A stretch of DNA of 64,000 nucleotides from Branchinecta lynchi (taxonomy: Eukaryota; Arthropoda; Branchiopoda; Anostraca; Branchinectidae): the NCBI GenBank assembly GCA_023053575.1, contig JAKZAP010000003.1:4688561-4752560 (forward strand), given 5' to 3'. Shown here in pieces: positions 1-12,159 of this stretch. The notes below the pieces were generated by a model. That model searched no databases, was not told where the DNA came from, and saw only the letters and a program-made list of their open reading frames with translations. The translations under genes and the position numbers were made by a program. Each line of letters starts with the position of its first letter. Position 1 is the first letter of the stretch.

Positions 1-725
1 TCACAAGATTTCCGATCCTCCCCTCCATCCCCGAGCCCCCCCCTAATATTCACAAGTTTCATTAACATTCGATCACCCGTTCAAAAGTTATATATGCCTC
101 AAGATTCCGGATTCCCCCTCCCTCCATCCCCCCACGATGGTCAAATCGGAGAAAAGACTGTTCTTAAGTTAAAATTGTTGAGTCCCTGATGCGCCTGCCA
201 AGTTTCTTCGTCATAGCACATTTGTGAGCATGTTAACTTGGGATCACCCGAATTCCGGAACCCTCCCTCCAACTCCCCCCACAATGCTCGGATCCGGTCC
301 GGTTTTGTCAACTATGTATCTAGGGCTTGTCCTTGTTCTTCCCAGCAAGTTTCATCACGATCCGTCCACTCTGAACACGTCACATGATTTCCCGGTTCCC
401 CCATCCGACTCCCCCCCCCCAAAAGTGACCAAATCCATTCCGGACTTGAAGTATGACATCTGAGGCACGAGGTCATTAAGATGTGATTCTCCGTTCAAAG
501 TTATAAACACTGCAATATTCCGGATTCCCCCTAACTTCACTCCCCACACGGTGGTCGAATCAGGGAGGTGACTATTTTCAAGTCAGTTTGATTGGGTCGC
601 TAATATGCCTGCCAAGTTTCATCGTCCTAGCAGATCTGGAAGTACCTAACTCACGATCACCGGACTGACCGACCGATGGAAAACTGATCGGTATATTACA
701 CTCGGCCGAAAGGCCAATGCCATAC
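1..725 (+). mobile_element. R1 element, 3' part
   Basis: About 140-bp imperfect units, each with AAGTTTCAT, a C-tract block (CCCCTCC..CCCCCC) and GGATCCGGTCCGG. It ends in a decayed hairpin (ATTACACTCGGCCGAAAGGC to AATGCCATA, 694-723) preceded by GACCGACCGA. The left end is cut by the window edge. Confidence 0.75.
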
Positions 726-1977
726 AAATTACAAACTACTGATAAAATAAGTAAAATTCGCTCCCAGCAGATATGACGAGACCGCATTAAATTGCACCTT
801 GTCAGAGGTAGCCAATCACACGGCGCTATTCGCACCAATCAAAAGGGGCGGTATCTTCTACTCAGTGCTCACCTGACTTCCTCCACCATGGATTCTTGTT
901 CATGCTTATACCAAATTCCTAATCGAACAATCAAACTAGTTTGGCTAGTGTCGTCAATACAGTTAGTTTCTGCTTATGATCGTTTTGGATATTTTTTTTT
1001 AGAAACAAAGGTAACTTGTGAATCTTTGCCTGTCTTTTCTGTAGGTTTTGATCAAGAATCAACTGGAATGCGTGTGGCTTTTTAAAGAATACTGTTCTTT
1101 AGATATGTCAAAGAATCCAGTGGCTGCAACCGGTATATACAGACGACGGTGCATAGAAAACTTTTCGTGTTCAAAATGGGAAAATGTTTTTTAGTCTTCC
1201 AAATCTAATAATTCTCAGCCCCATGCCATCATAGATCCGATACTTCTTACGAGTAAAAAAAATATTACTACTTTTTACTACTTTTACTACGTTAACTGCT
1301 AAGCATGCGAAACTGCAAGAATCGGAAAAATAATTAATTGCACCAAATTCATTTGCATCATCCTACCGTTGGTGACGATCGAGGGGTTGCCCACTCCCCA
1401 GCAACTGATGTACACCCTTTCCCCGCACCGCAGCGGTGCTGTCCGTAAATTAGGTGATCCCCGTTTCTAAACAGGATGATTTGGATATTCTGACAGATCG
1501 CACTCCACCGGGCACTTGCTGCCAGTGGCGTTACTAGCCAAAATGTTGGAGGGGAGAGGGGTCAAGATGTTTACCGTCTGGCTGGTCATATTTACCCACT
1601 GTTTTTGCAGGGAAAAGACTGTTGTCGAGAAAAAAATTACAGTTTTGACGAAAAATCGACTGATTCTCAGAAAACCGACTCATTTTAAGTATAAACCTAC
1701 TGTTTCGATGAAAGATCGATTCATTTCCAGCGGTTTTCATGAAAAAACGCAGCAACTGAAAGACAAAAATGCTCCTTAGCCGGGATTCTTTTATTGACTG
1801 GCCAATAACACCGGGGGGGGGGAGGGGGGGGTCTAAATTGAAATTGCGAGAGCTAGAAAAGTATTAGGAGGTCAGCCACGTGCGACAGTCCTGTCCACAC
1901 CCGGCTAAACAATGATTTTCACAGATAGCCGTTGGCTTCATCCCTCAAAAATCGCTTGCTTGTCAAACAGATGTGCC
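726..1977. other. No gene recognised
   Basis: Contains a run of diverged 30-bp words (GAAAAATCGACTGATTCTCA, 1620-1760) and a G-tract at 1812-1830. Otherwise unique-looking AT-rich sequence. Confidence 0.5.
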
Positions 1978-2222
1978 GGATTCCGGGTGAGTCTTCACCT
2001 TTCGGAATCTGGGTTCCCAGATTTTTCGAGATTCTTTTTTAATTTCTTCTGCGATACTTAAAGATTCCGGAAATCTGGAAGTTCAAAAGCCCCTTTTTTT
2101 CCGGATTATTTTGATATAAGTTCGGACCGGTTCATATTCCAGAGGCAATTTACAGAAGAGACGTCAAAGAATAATCTGGAAGCCCAGATTCCGGAAGTTC
2201 CTGGAGGTGAAGACCGGACTTT
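1978..2222. repeat. Small inverted-repeat element
   Basis: GTCTTCACCTTTCGGAATCT on the left mirrors AGATTCCGGAAGTTCC..GGTGAAGAC on the right. About 245 bp, no coding text. Confidence 0.55.
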
Positions 2223-2700
2223 ATATAGGTCGAAAGTAAGGCGAAAATAATGGATTCAGCATGTTTTCGGGACAAGAAATGTCCTGAACAGGCAGTAAAA
2301 GTTGTTTCTGAACTCGTTTAGACTGTCGACAGGGGTAGGAAAACACAATGGTTGAAAATACTTCGATTTCTCTATCTGCCGGGCTGACACTCTGGAATCG
2401 ACATTCTCGCAAAATCTGGAATTTCGGTAGGCTAGTGCTTATAATTTCTTGATCAAGTGGTTGAAAGTGGGTGGTTTTATTGATTTAGCTAACCTGCGCG
2501 CTTGCGGAGGCAAGCAGTCCAAATCAGTTGTTTCTCATTACTGTTAGAGGTAGGTAGGACGTCAACCTGACATGAGACCAAATATACTTAAAAATCATGG
2601 CTGTCCAGTATTATGTTGTTTTTTTTGCATTTTAATTTATTAAAAAGAAATTCAGATTGACGTTCATTCTCATGATTTTATTAGAGCTATGTTTCGGCGA

Positions 2701-3675
2701 TTTTTATCTGGTTTTCAGGCCTGTTCAAGATAATAAGGGAAGTGCAGTGCAACTAGAATTTCGGATCTCAGTCCTATTCGCTTAAGCTTGACAACTACCT
2801 ACTATGTCTTCTGAAATTATATGCCTCCTCCCTTTACAAAAATCTCTTCCAAGATAAGTAGTCCTTCAGCCCAAGCTGAATCTGCGAATCGTATTTGACG
2901 GTGCAAAACTGATGTCAGCTACATTTTATTTGAGCTATATTTCGGCCCTTCTTGGCAAGGATCCTCTTCAGACTCGAGCCGCTCAAGCTGGAAAATTAAG
3001 TTGTGGAAAAACAATCAAAGGTTCTTCCTTAAAACAGCCTATCTGATTTTGTGAACTTCTTCTCCGAAAATTGGTTGGAGTTCAATAATGATTCGCAGTC
3101 AGCTTGGGCTGAAGGGCTATTTATCACCAAGGTACGGAACTTCAAATCGCCCACCCATGCCGCCAACAAGTATCCATCTTAGCTGGAAAGAAGAAGAAGA
3201 GACAGGTGACTCCAAAACCAAAATGCAGAAGAATCTTCACCTTTTCGACGACCCAATCGAACAGCAAAAACAGCAGCCGTATCCAGAATGAAATCACAAC
3301 ATCAGTTTTAACTCCAACCAATTTTCGGAGAAGAAGTTCACAAATCAGATATTTAAGGAAGAACCTTTGATTGTTTTTCCACAAGTTAATTTTTCAGCTT
3401 GAGCGGCTTGAGCCTGAAGAGGACCCTTGCCTAGAAGGGCCGAAATATAGCTCTAATAAAATGTAGCTGACTTATCCGTTTTGCACCGTCAAATACGATT
3501 CGCAGCGTCAGCTTGGGCTGAAGGACTATTTATCTTGGAAGAGATTTTTGTAAAGGGAGGAGGCATATAATTTCAGAAGACATAGTAGGTAGTGGTCAAG
3601 CTTAAGCCAATAGGACTGAGATCCGACATTCTAGTTCCCTTATTAACTTGAACAGGCCTGAAAACCAGATAAAAA
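2701..3675. mobile_element. R3 foldback, large palindrome (arms ~370 bp)
   Basis: The left arm (ATTTTTATCTGGTTTTCAGG ... GTTGGAG) is the reverse complement of the right arm (AACCAATTTTCGGAGAAGA ... CCTGAAAACCAGATAAAAAT), with a loop of about 230 bp. The inner arm is the common R3 sequence; the outer ~190 bp is unique to this copy. Confidence 0.8.
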
Positions 3676-5119
3676 TGCGTTACTTCATTTGTCCGCTATC
3701 TGCAGATAATCGATTTCATCGACCGAACTTATTCTTTCGTATTTGTGACACCTCTATGTGCTTCTCCTGCTTGTATTATTCATCACCTACAGAGGTATGC
3801 CATTGCCGAAAAATAACACATGTAACAAAACGGCATATCTCATCAACCCTTTCCTACTCCCTTCAGGGGATTTAGCGTCAGTAACATGCGGAAATGCAGG
3901 GTTTTGTTGAAATTCAAATTCTCCGAACCTGGACGAATTTTAGGTTGTTGTGCTAACAGTGCGTATTCTGAACGTTATTACTAGAGCCCCGGGTGAAAAA
4001 AAAAAACAAAATCCATCAGATGAGTCAAAAATTTTCAGTGTATTCAGATATGAGAAGTAACGACAAGCTGGCTTTTCAGTTAAACTTTAAACTCCTCGGT
4101 TGTTGGTAGACGGACGCGCCACTAGCTGTTTGTCTTGGAATTTTGTGACGTCGGCACAAGCATAGGCATATCAAAAGTTTTGTGCATAAGAGGGTGGTTT
4201 CGCCTTTTGGGCTTCGGAACCTCCCAGGTTGGGATCTTTAGATACGTTTCAAAGGGTATTCTGTCCGTCACAATATACCGTTCTTGAAGATGGCAGGTAT
4301 AGCAGATCGAAAATATGTTAAATGGTAGAATATTTTGAATTATCTATAGATGAGGTTTATGCCAAATAACCAAATACTTGATGATGAGGAAACTGAAGAC
4401 TGTTTTCATTGTAGGATAATATTGTAGTATCGATGAGGAGAATATTGAATGGTTTACAGGTTTTTGGACTGACGATGAATGTGGGGCGACTTATTCCCAG
4501 TGATACGAGGAAATCTGGCCTATAAGATAATATGTTCTAGCTCGCTGAGTTTTAAATTTGAGCGAACTTTCGTCGATGAACGAAGCAGGATTTTTGACAA
4601 TATTACTGGTAGTTAAGAAAAGTGATCCGCCCCCACCAATCATAGTTAAAGTCTTTGATTCATGTGGGCCGAGAAGGTGGGAGACACCATCATTTTAAAT
4701 ATTCTTCGAGCCCAAGCTGACTTTGAAACATTTATTCAAAATATTTTCATTCATTGTTTGAATAAACCATCATTTTTCAATGTGCCGGATTTTTACCTTT
4801 GTTTTCCCCAAAATCCTCACGGTAACCAACTTTATCCATAAATTACTTGAACACAATTCACTCCTGAAAGCCAATCCGCCATTGCTAATTAACTATTCAT
4901 TGATCTCCTGTCGCTGGTCAAACGATTACTAGAACCTTCGAGAAGATCGGGTGGCGTGTAAGAGGATTAAAACAACTAAGTACATCACCATGTGGACGTT
5001 TTGATATGTTTGAAGAAGAGATCATCGGCCAGTTTGACATTTTTCAGTCTCGGAAGCAGGGACGGTTCGAAGGGGGGGGGGGCGTGGGGGGGATGACTCG
5101 CCCCCCCCCCATGCTCCAA
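3676..5119. other. No gene recognised
   Basis: Nothing coding seen. Holds a lone R3 outer end at 4729-4790 (GAGCCCAAGCTGACTTTGAA) and short G and C tracts at 5071-5110. Confidence 0.5.
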
Positions 5120-5870
5120 AGAATCTACTCTCAGTCCTACGTTTTGAGCTTGTCTGTATGACAGTCGTAAATTTTGAGCTTTTCAGAATGACATACAGGC
5201 AGTTACCAAACGTGAATTTCACCCACCAATCACATTTTTTAGTCGTATGCGGCTACGAAGAAATTTCTATTCGTATGTTTTCAGATTCAGAATTGTGTGT
5301 CCTGAGTTTTCCAGAATGAAAGTAGTATGTGTTGAGCTTGCCAGAATGACATCAACCGTGAATTTTGCCTGAAAAGACCCGTTTCTTGTCGTACTTTACG
5401 AAGGGATTTTCTAGTCGTAAATTATAGACAGTCGTAAGTTTTGACATTGCCAGATAAAGGCCGACAAAGCAGTTGGCTATCGTGAACTTCGCCTTCAAAT
5501 GCCCTGTTTCTGGTTGTATTGTTCCATAGAGATTTTAGTGTTCTCAGTTTGTCAGAATCACAGTGACACAGAACTTGCCAGAATGACATCGACCGTAATT
5601 TTTTCCTGAAAATGACCAGTTTCTTGTTGTATTTTACGAAGAGGTTTTCTAGTCGTATATTAGAGACAGTCCTAGTTTTGAGCTTGCCATATGATGCAGT
5701 TATGTGAATTTGACAGGAAATGACCTATTTCTGGTCGTATAGTTGTAGAGAAGATTTTCTATAAGTCATTACGTTACGAAATACCGTGTGTTTTGAGCTT
5801 GTTAGAATTACAGTCGTATGTTTTCAAACCTGTCCGAGTGACACAAGTTCGGTTACCAAATCGTGATTTT
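5120..5870 (+). repeat. Degenerate tandem array
   Basis: Repeated words CTAGTCGTA, GAGCTTG.CAGAATGAC, TTTCTTGTCGTACTTTACGA and CGTGAATTT at irregular 80-200-bp spacing. Confidence 0.6.
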
Positions 5871-6350
5871 CGCTCTGTGGCGCTGAAAACAGGCTGATTA
5901 AAAATTAAAATTCCGTGGCTGCCTCAAACTTTTCGGACTAAAACCTATAAGTGTTAAATATATGCGGCAGTTACCCGGCCCCAGATCCAACATATCTTAT
6001 TTGAGTGATAAATAGAAAATTTTACAGAAACAAAAAAGTGGTTTTTTTCCCATGGGTCCGAAAGTGCTGCCATCTATTGTTTCTACCCATTTCTGTTCGC
6101 GATTTGCGCTGAGTTTATCATTCGTCTTTTTGCACTTGAGATTGCGGTAGAGAAATGGATCGGATGTAACTCTTAAACTTTAAAAGTTGTCTCATTGCTA
6201 AAGAAATTAGAGCTTATCTTTTGCTCCTTTCTAAGCGGTGACGTTAGAAAGTTGGCCTACGGCAACTTTTGAACTAAGACAGGTAGAATTTTTTTTCGAC
6301 GGCATTCCATAGCCGTTGATGAGCTGATCAAAGTATATGTCATCCATTTT

Positions 6351-7326
6351 TATGGCACTTGCCTTTCGGCCAAGTGGCATACAGCGATTGTAATTTCTGT
6401 CCGTCAGTCGGTCTGCCGGTCCCGGTTTTGCTAGTTCGGGCACTCCCAGATAAGCTAGGACGATGAAACTTGGCAGGCATATCAGGGACCGGACCAGAAT
6501 AAATTAGAGATAGTCGCTTCCCTGATCCGACCATCTGGAGGGGAGTGGGGGGATGGGGAATCCGGAAAAATTATATATTTTTAGCTTACGAACGGCTGAT
6601 CGGATCTTAATGAAACTTGATATACCTCGTGTCTCAGACGTTTCATTTTGAATCCAGACCGGATCTGGTGACAATGGGGGGAGATGGACGGGGAAGCCGT
6701 AAATCTTAAAAAACGCTTAAAATGGAGAGAGATCCGGATGAAACTTGGTGGAACGAACAAGCACAAGTCCTAGATACGTCACTGACACAAGAGGAATGTA
6801 TCTACTCACTTTGGGGGAGTTGTGAGGGGCCGGGGGGGGGGGGGGGTCCGAATTTGTAGTGATCCCGCAGGTTCGGTGCTTCCTGACGTGCTAGGACGAT
6901 GAAACTTGTCAGACATGTCAGGGACCCGACCAGATTAAATAAGAAATAGTTACTTCCCCGATCCGACCAAATGGGGGGGGGGGGAGTGGAGGGATTTTCG
7001 GTACCCCCACCCCTACCTTGGCCGAATCCGGCCAGGACGCCAAATAACAAATCTAGGCCGCATAAACTTTGTACTGTCGAACTTGCATCTCATTCGGTCC
7101 ATCCGTTTCGTCAAAAATTTCGCCGCCACCCCACCCCCCCCCCCCCGATTCCCCCAACCATGGTCGCATCTAGTTCGAACGCATGTTTTACATGTCTAGG
7201 TCATCGATTCTTATCACCCATTCAGTTTCCCTTGAATCAGACCACTCGTTCACAATCTGCAGAAGTCAATTCCATATTTCCCTTCCCTCGCTCCCCAAAA
7301 ATGCTTGGATCTGGGAACGGAAGTTG

Positions 7327-7358
<32 letters not shown>

Positions 7359-8912
7359 TGTTGCGTCAGGTTCTTAAGTCAATTAAGTCAGGTCCTTAAT
7401 GTACCTGCAAAGTTTCGTTGTCTTAGTACATCTGGAACTATTCTAACTCACGACTACCGGAATTCAAAGGAAACCCCCTCCACCCCCCCACAGATCCCCG
7501 AAACCATCTGTCTCCGTCAATTTCATATCTAGACTTAATCCTTGTTGTCTCGGTTAAGTTCCGTCTCAATCGCTCTGCTTTAAGCGTTTCTCTAGCCCCC
7601 CCCCCCTCGTCCCCCAAAGGTATCGGACCCGACCCGGATTTGACACTGAACATCTGAGGCAATAGCTCTTTCCACCTGACAAGTTTCATTCCAATCCTAC
7701 CACCGGTCGAGGACACGACTATTCTCAAGTAAATCTGTTCGGATCCCTGACATACCTGCCAAGTTTCATTGTCCTAGCAAATCAGGAAATATGCCGAAGT
7801 CTCGGGATCGCTAGAAATCCAGACCCCCCCCCCCCAACTCCCCCACAGTGCCCGGATCCGATCCGGTTATGTCAATGTTAACCAAGTTTCATCTCAATCC
7901 CTCCACTCTAGCGTTTCTCAAGATTTCCGGTTCCCTCCTCCAACTCCCCCCAGTGTCATCGGATCCGGTCCGGATTTAAAGTGGGATGTCTAGACACGAG
8001 GTCATCCTAAATATCAATTTTCATCAAGATCCAATCACCCATTCGAGATTTGTTATTTGGCGTCCTGGCCAGATTCGGCCAAGGTAGGGGGGGGGGGGGG
8101 GGGGTACCGAAAATTTGCAGATAGGCCATGCTCCGATTTCAGTAAAACAAGTTCTCTTCGGCCACAGTGGGGGGGGGGGGAGTTAGAGGGAGATTGCCGG
8201 AAACTTTGAGGGTCGCATAGGGGTAAAACGAGTGTATCAGTTTAAATGAAATTTGGAACATAGAGAGCGCATATACCCTAGACGACATATTTTAGGGTCC
8301 GAACCGGATCTGACAACGGTGGTGGTGGGAAGGGGGGGGGGGGTTACCAGAATTTTCCATAAATGCTCAGATTCGAGTGAAGCTTGGTAGATGGTATAAA
8401 GGAAGATGCTTTAAATGATCCATTTTTTAGTCCGAACCAGATTCGGCTACGGTACGGGGAGATAGAGGTAGTACCGGAAATCGTGTAGCAGGTCTAGGGA
8501 TTCGCGCATTTGCTACAGATAATCCGAGACGGTGCCGGTACTGCTCAGACATGAGTGAAACTATTCTATTATCCCATTTTCCTACTATATTATTATCCTA
8601 TTTGAAACTATCCTATTTCTATTTCCGAACCGCATTTTCACATTTGCCCGTATCCAGGAATTTATTTCGAGGGGGGGGGGTTGCCTTTAGGGATTTTTTT
8701 TGCCTGCGGGTCGCACAAAAAAAGTACAAAAAAGACATGGATCAGAGTGAAAAGCCTATACAATTGAGTATTTTTGTATGTTTCGGGGAGGGGGGGGGGT
8801 TCAACCCCCTGACCCCCCTGGATACGGCCTTGGTGAGTGTATTTGTGACGTTCTCATCTACTTTCTTATACGGCATACTCGTAACAAGTGCCATATGAGC
8901 TCGTAGCTCTTG
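6351..8912 (-). mobile_element. R1 element, complete, nested in R2
   Basis: Left end TATGGCACTTGCCTTTCGGC (hairpin with CCAAGTGGCATA). Right end CAAGTGCCATATGAGCTCGT followed by AGCTCTTG. The interior is C/G-tract units in reverse orientation. Flanks CATCCATTTT and TTTGGTACA join into the uninterrupted R2 sequence seen at 23400-23440 and 42040-42065, so this is a true insertion. Confidence 0.8.
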
Positions 8913-8924
8913 TTTGGTACACAA

Positions 8925-10215
8925 ATTCCTTCATGAGATACACCACTTTGAAAGTTTCAAGGGGTTGACCAGTAGTAAGCTATACACCGAAACCAAAAAT
9001 AGACGATGCCAGTTGTGAGACATGTAGGGGAGTGGTAAACAACAGTCGACTAATAGTCATCTTCGGCGATGAGGGGTTTGCAGCTTTTGCTAGTTGGTGT
9101 ATACCTGTTATTTCTTTACGATATATTCGATGGTAAGAACAATTTGGTTCCAATTGTAAGATATGACGTGTAAGAGAGATGCAGGTAATAATCGGCTGTT
9201 ATCATGTTAAGTGTTGAGGAGTTTGCAACTTTTGCTAGCTGGTGTACCCATTATTTGTTTCCGGTGAACTTGATATCTATCACGGGAGAGGGACTTGCAA
9301 GTAAGAATCGGTTCACGAGGGGCTAGAAATTTGTGCAAATTGGTGCACATTGTATTAGATTTCTATAAATCTGACGGTAAGAAAGTGTGTATCGATGGTC
9401 TATCGCTGTAACCTAAGATTAACTGTTTGCACAACCGGTACAAACGATAATGTAAACCAATGAGGTAGTTTCGTAATAATTAATAGTTCAGTTCAGTTCA
9501 GTTTATTCATAAAAATTAAGTTCAACTGACTGCAAGGTCAATATAATCCCTTCTTCTGATATTCTTTTGTTGTTGTTCGGGCAATCGATAGCCCTTGATG
9601 AGCTGATCAAAGTATATGTCTTCCATTATTTGGTAAAAAAAATTCCTTCATGAACATACATCAGTTTGAAAGTTTCAAGGGGTTGACAACTCCAGTAGTA
9701 AGGTACACATTAAAACCGAAAATAGTAGATACCACTTGTGACTTGTGAGACATGTAGTGGACTTGTAAGCGACAGTCGACTGTTAGCTCATAATCAGCGA
9801 TGAGGGGTTTGCAGTTTTTACTAATTGGTGTACCTGTTGTTTGTTTCCGGTGTATTCGATGGTAAGAACAAATTGGTTCCCAATTGTAAGACATGCAAGG
9901 GATTTGTAAGTAATAATCGGCTGTTTTGCTACAATCTTCATTGATAAGGGGTTTGCAACTTTTGCTAACTGGTGTACCCATTATTTGTTTCCAGTGAACT
10001 TGATGTCTATCACGGGAGAGCGACTTATAAGTAGGAATCGGTTCACGAGGGGCTAGAAATTTGTGCAAATTGGAGCACATTGTATTCGATTTCTATAAAT
10101 CGGACGGTAAGAAAGTTTGTATCGAGTTGTATCGCTGTAACCTAGGATTAACTGTTTACGCAACGGGTACAAACGATAATGTAAAACAATGAGGTAGTTT
10201 CGTAATAATTAATAG
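8925..10215 (+). repeat. Internal tandem duplication of R2, period about 730 bp
   Basis: AATGAGGTAGTTTCGTAATA occurs at 9458 and 10188, and the preceding ~550 bp match in both copies. Each holds two or three ~150-bp sub-units with GGGGTTTGCA. Confidence 0.75.
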
Positions 10216-10460
10216 TGTCATCTTTGGTATTTTAATCCTGAAAAGGTCCGTCACGATGTCTGTGATTGAATAGGATAAAGTTCCACTGACTGCAAAGTCA
10301 ATTCAGTTCCTTCTTCCGATATTCTTGTGTTGTTGTTTTTACAACGCTGAAGAACAGCCTTTGATCATGTGATTACTGATTGTGTTCTTCTAAGAACATA
10401 CCGTTTTATAAGCTTAGATATGTTGACAACTTCAGCATTTAACCGACAGCGAAGAAACAA

Positions 10461-10550
10461 AACCAAAGTGTTGCTCTCGCAACACTTTAGTCGGCGAAGC
10501 CGGACAAAGGTTGCCGCAACACTTCACGTTGCCCAGGCAACGTAGGTCTA
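10461..10550 (+). repeat. Hairpin cluster at R2 end
   Basis: Four adjacent inverted repeats: GTGTTGC-TCTC-GCAACAC, CGGCGAAGCCG, GTTGCCGCAAC and ACGTTGCCCAGGCAACGT. All are also present at 21765-21825. Confidence 0.8.
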
Positions 10551-10560
10551 GTTTCTTCAG

Positions 10561-11887
10561 TTTTCAGTCAACGAGGGATTTTTTTTTACATATAATTTCC
10601 GTTGAAGACATTGTCCAATGCACAAACGAAGTAGTTTCAAGTCCTGGTGTCCCCTCCCCTCCCTCACCCTTAAGAATAATGAATAGACATAGTAAGAATT
10701 CCTTATTCGAGGCTGGTCCCAATTGTTTCGCTTGTGAGAAGTTCATGACTTTTTCACTTGTTTATTGATTATTATGGTGTGTTTTCATAAGAAATAAAAA
10801 TAACTGACGTAAAACAAGTTCAAATGAATGACATACATATCCTTGGCAGACCTGAGGCACCCGGTAACATCTACTGACAGCGCAGAATAATTATATCGCG
10901 CCAGCAACAAGAGTTTTTTAAGTGAGAAACCCCTCTTATTATGCCAAACATGCTTTCTGCTAAGCTTAATCTACAGAGGAGTTAAAGGTAGGTTATTTCT
11001 GATGTTCCACAAGTTCAATCATTACAAGAATCTAATTTGCAAGACAAACAAGAATTTCCGTCTTCCGGATATGAAACCGCGGCCCCTCCCTTGCCGATCC
11101 TGTTTTTTTGTAACCTAGTAATCAAATAACATATAATCACCAGTTACAAATAAAAAACTTTCTTTTACTATCCTACATATCCTTCGTCGCATATCTAAAT
11201 CACACTCCAACTGCCTTCAAATGCAATGCAACCCTTGACTAACCCTCGGACTAACCTGACTCATCCCCAGTTATCCATCAAAGCTACAAAAAATCACCTT
11301 CCTACGAACCTGTTGGACATGATTGTGTGCCGTATTTGGTCATGATTGAGTAGTGAGGGGGCGCCAACTCCCGAAAACTGCATTTTTCTTGCGAAAATTG
11401 CGAAAATTCGCCATATTTTTCAGTTTTGCGAAATATTTCAGTTTTTCGGAATATTCGCAATTTTCAAGAGACCTCCGAATATTTCAATTTTGCGAATATT
11501 CGATTGAATTTTTCAACTGAAAAATTCGCTTTTTGCATCTATAGTCACTAAATTTGACTCAAATTGGATCACCAGTTCCAAAGTTACGCACGATTTTCCG
11601 GTTTACCCCTCCCTCCACGATTATCGGATCAAGAAATTTGTATTTCCCAGTCAGTTTAATCGGGTCCCTGCTATGCCTGCCAAGTTTTGTCGTGAAAATC
11701 CCCAAAACCGTGATCACCGGAATTTCGGACCCCCCCCCCCCCAACTCCCCCCAGTGACCGGAGCCAATCCGGTTCTGTAAATGATAGGGGTAGATATGGG
11801 ATATGTGACCCGCTTAGACTGGGAAGATCGGGATGGAACTTTGTGGGAATAACAAACAGATGCTCTGGATAAATCATTGACAGAACA
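10561..11887. other. No gene recognised
   Basis: 11370-11540 is a low-complexity stretch of GCGAATATTCG-like words. 11560-11870 is a diverged R1 fragment (CGGATCAAGAAATTTGTATT, CAAGTTTTGTCGTGA). The rest is unidentified. Confidence 0.5.
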
Positions 11888-12158
11888 TATTTGACGGTGC
11901 AAAACGGATAAGTCAGCTACATTTTATTCGAGCTATATTTCGGAGCTTCTTGGCAAGGGTCCTCTTCAGGCTCAACCCGCTCAAGCTGGAAAATGATCTT
12001 GTGGACAAAAACAATTAAAGATTTTCCCTTAAATATCTGATTTTATGAACCTCTTCTCTTTTTCTTCTCAAGGAAGAATCTTTAATTGTTTTTCCACAAG
12101 ATCATTTTCCAGCTTGAGCGGCTTCAGCCTGAAGAGGACCCTTGCCAGGAAGAGCAAG
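11888..12158. mobile_element. R3 foldback, right arm truncated
   Basis: Left arm TTTGACGGTGCAAAACGGAT ... CAAGCTGGAAAATGATCTTG. The right arm (CAAGATCATTTTCCAGCTTG ... CTGAAGAGGACCCTTGCC) breaks off at the LINE RT fragment. Confidence 0.75.
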
Positions 12159-12159
12159 G

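Larger units (their letters stand above)
5880..10560 (+). mobile_element. R2 element, interrupted by R1
   Basis: About 2.1 kb of R2 without the nested R1. The order is GGGTCCGAAAGTGCTGCCAT region, the GATGAGCTGATCAAAGTATA region, internal repeats with GGGGTTTGCAACTTTTGCTA, and a hairpin-rich end (10461-10550). The same sequence is present in reverse at 21748-24275. Confidence 0.8.

Noticed and set aside
6971..7399. 142-residue proline-rich reading frame
   Set aside because: It is the C/G-tract units of R1 read through; the same text appears with stops in other R1 copies.
10461..10550. Hairpin cluster considered as a tRNA or terminator
   Set aside because: No cloverleaf and no A/B box; it is part of a repeated element end.
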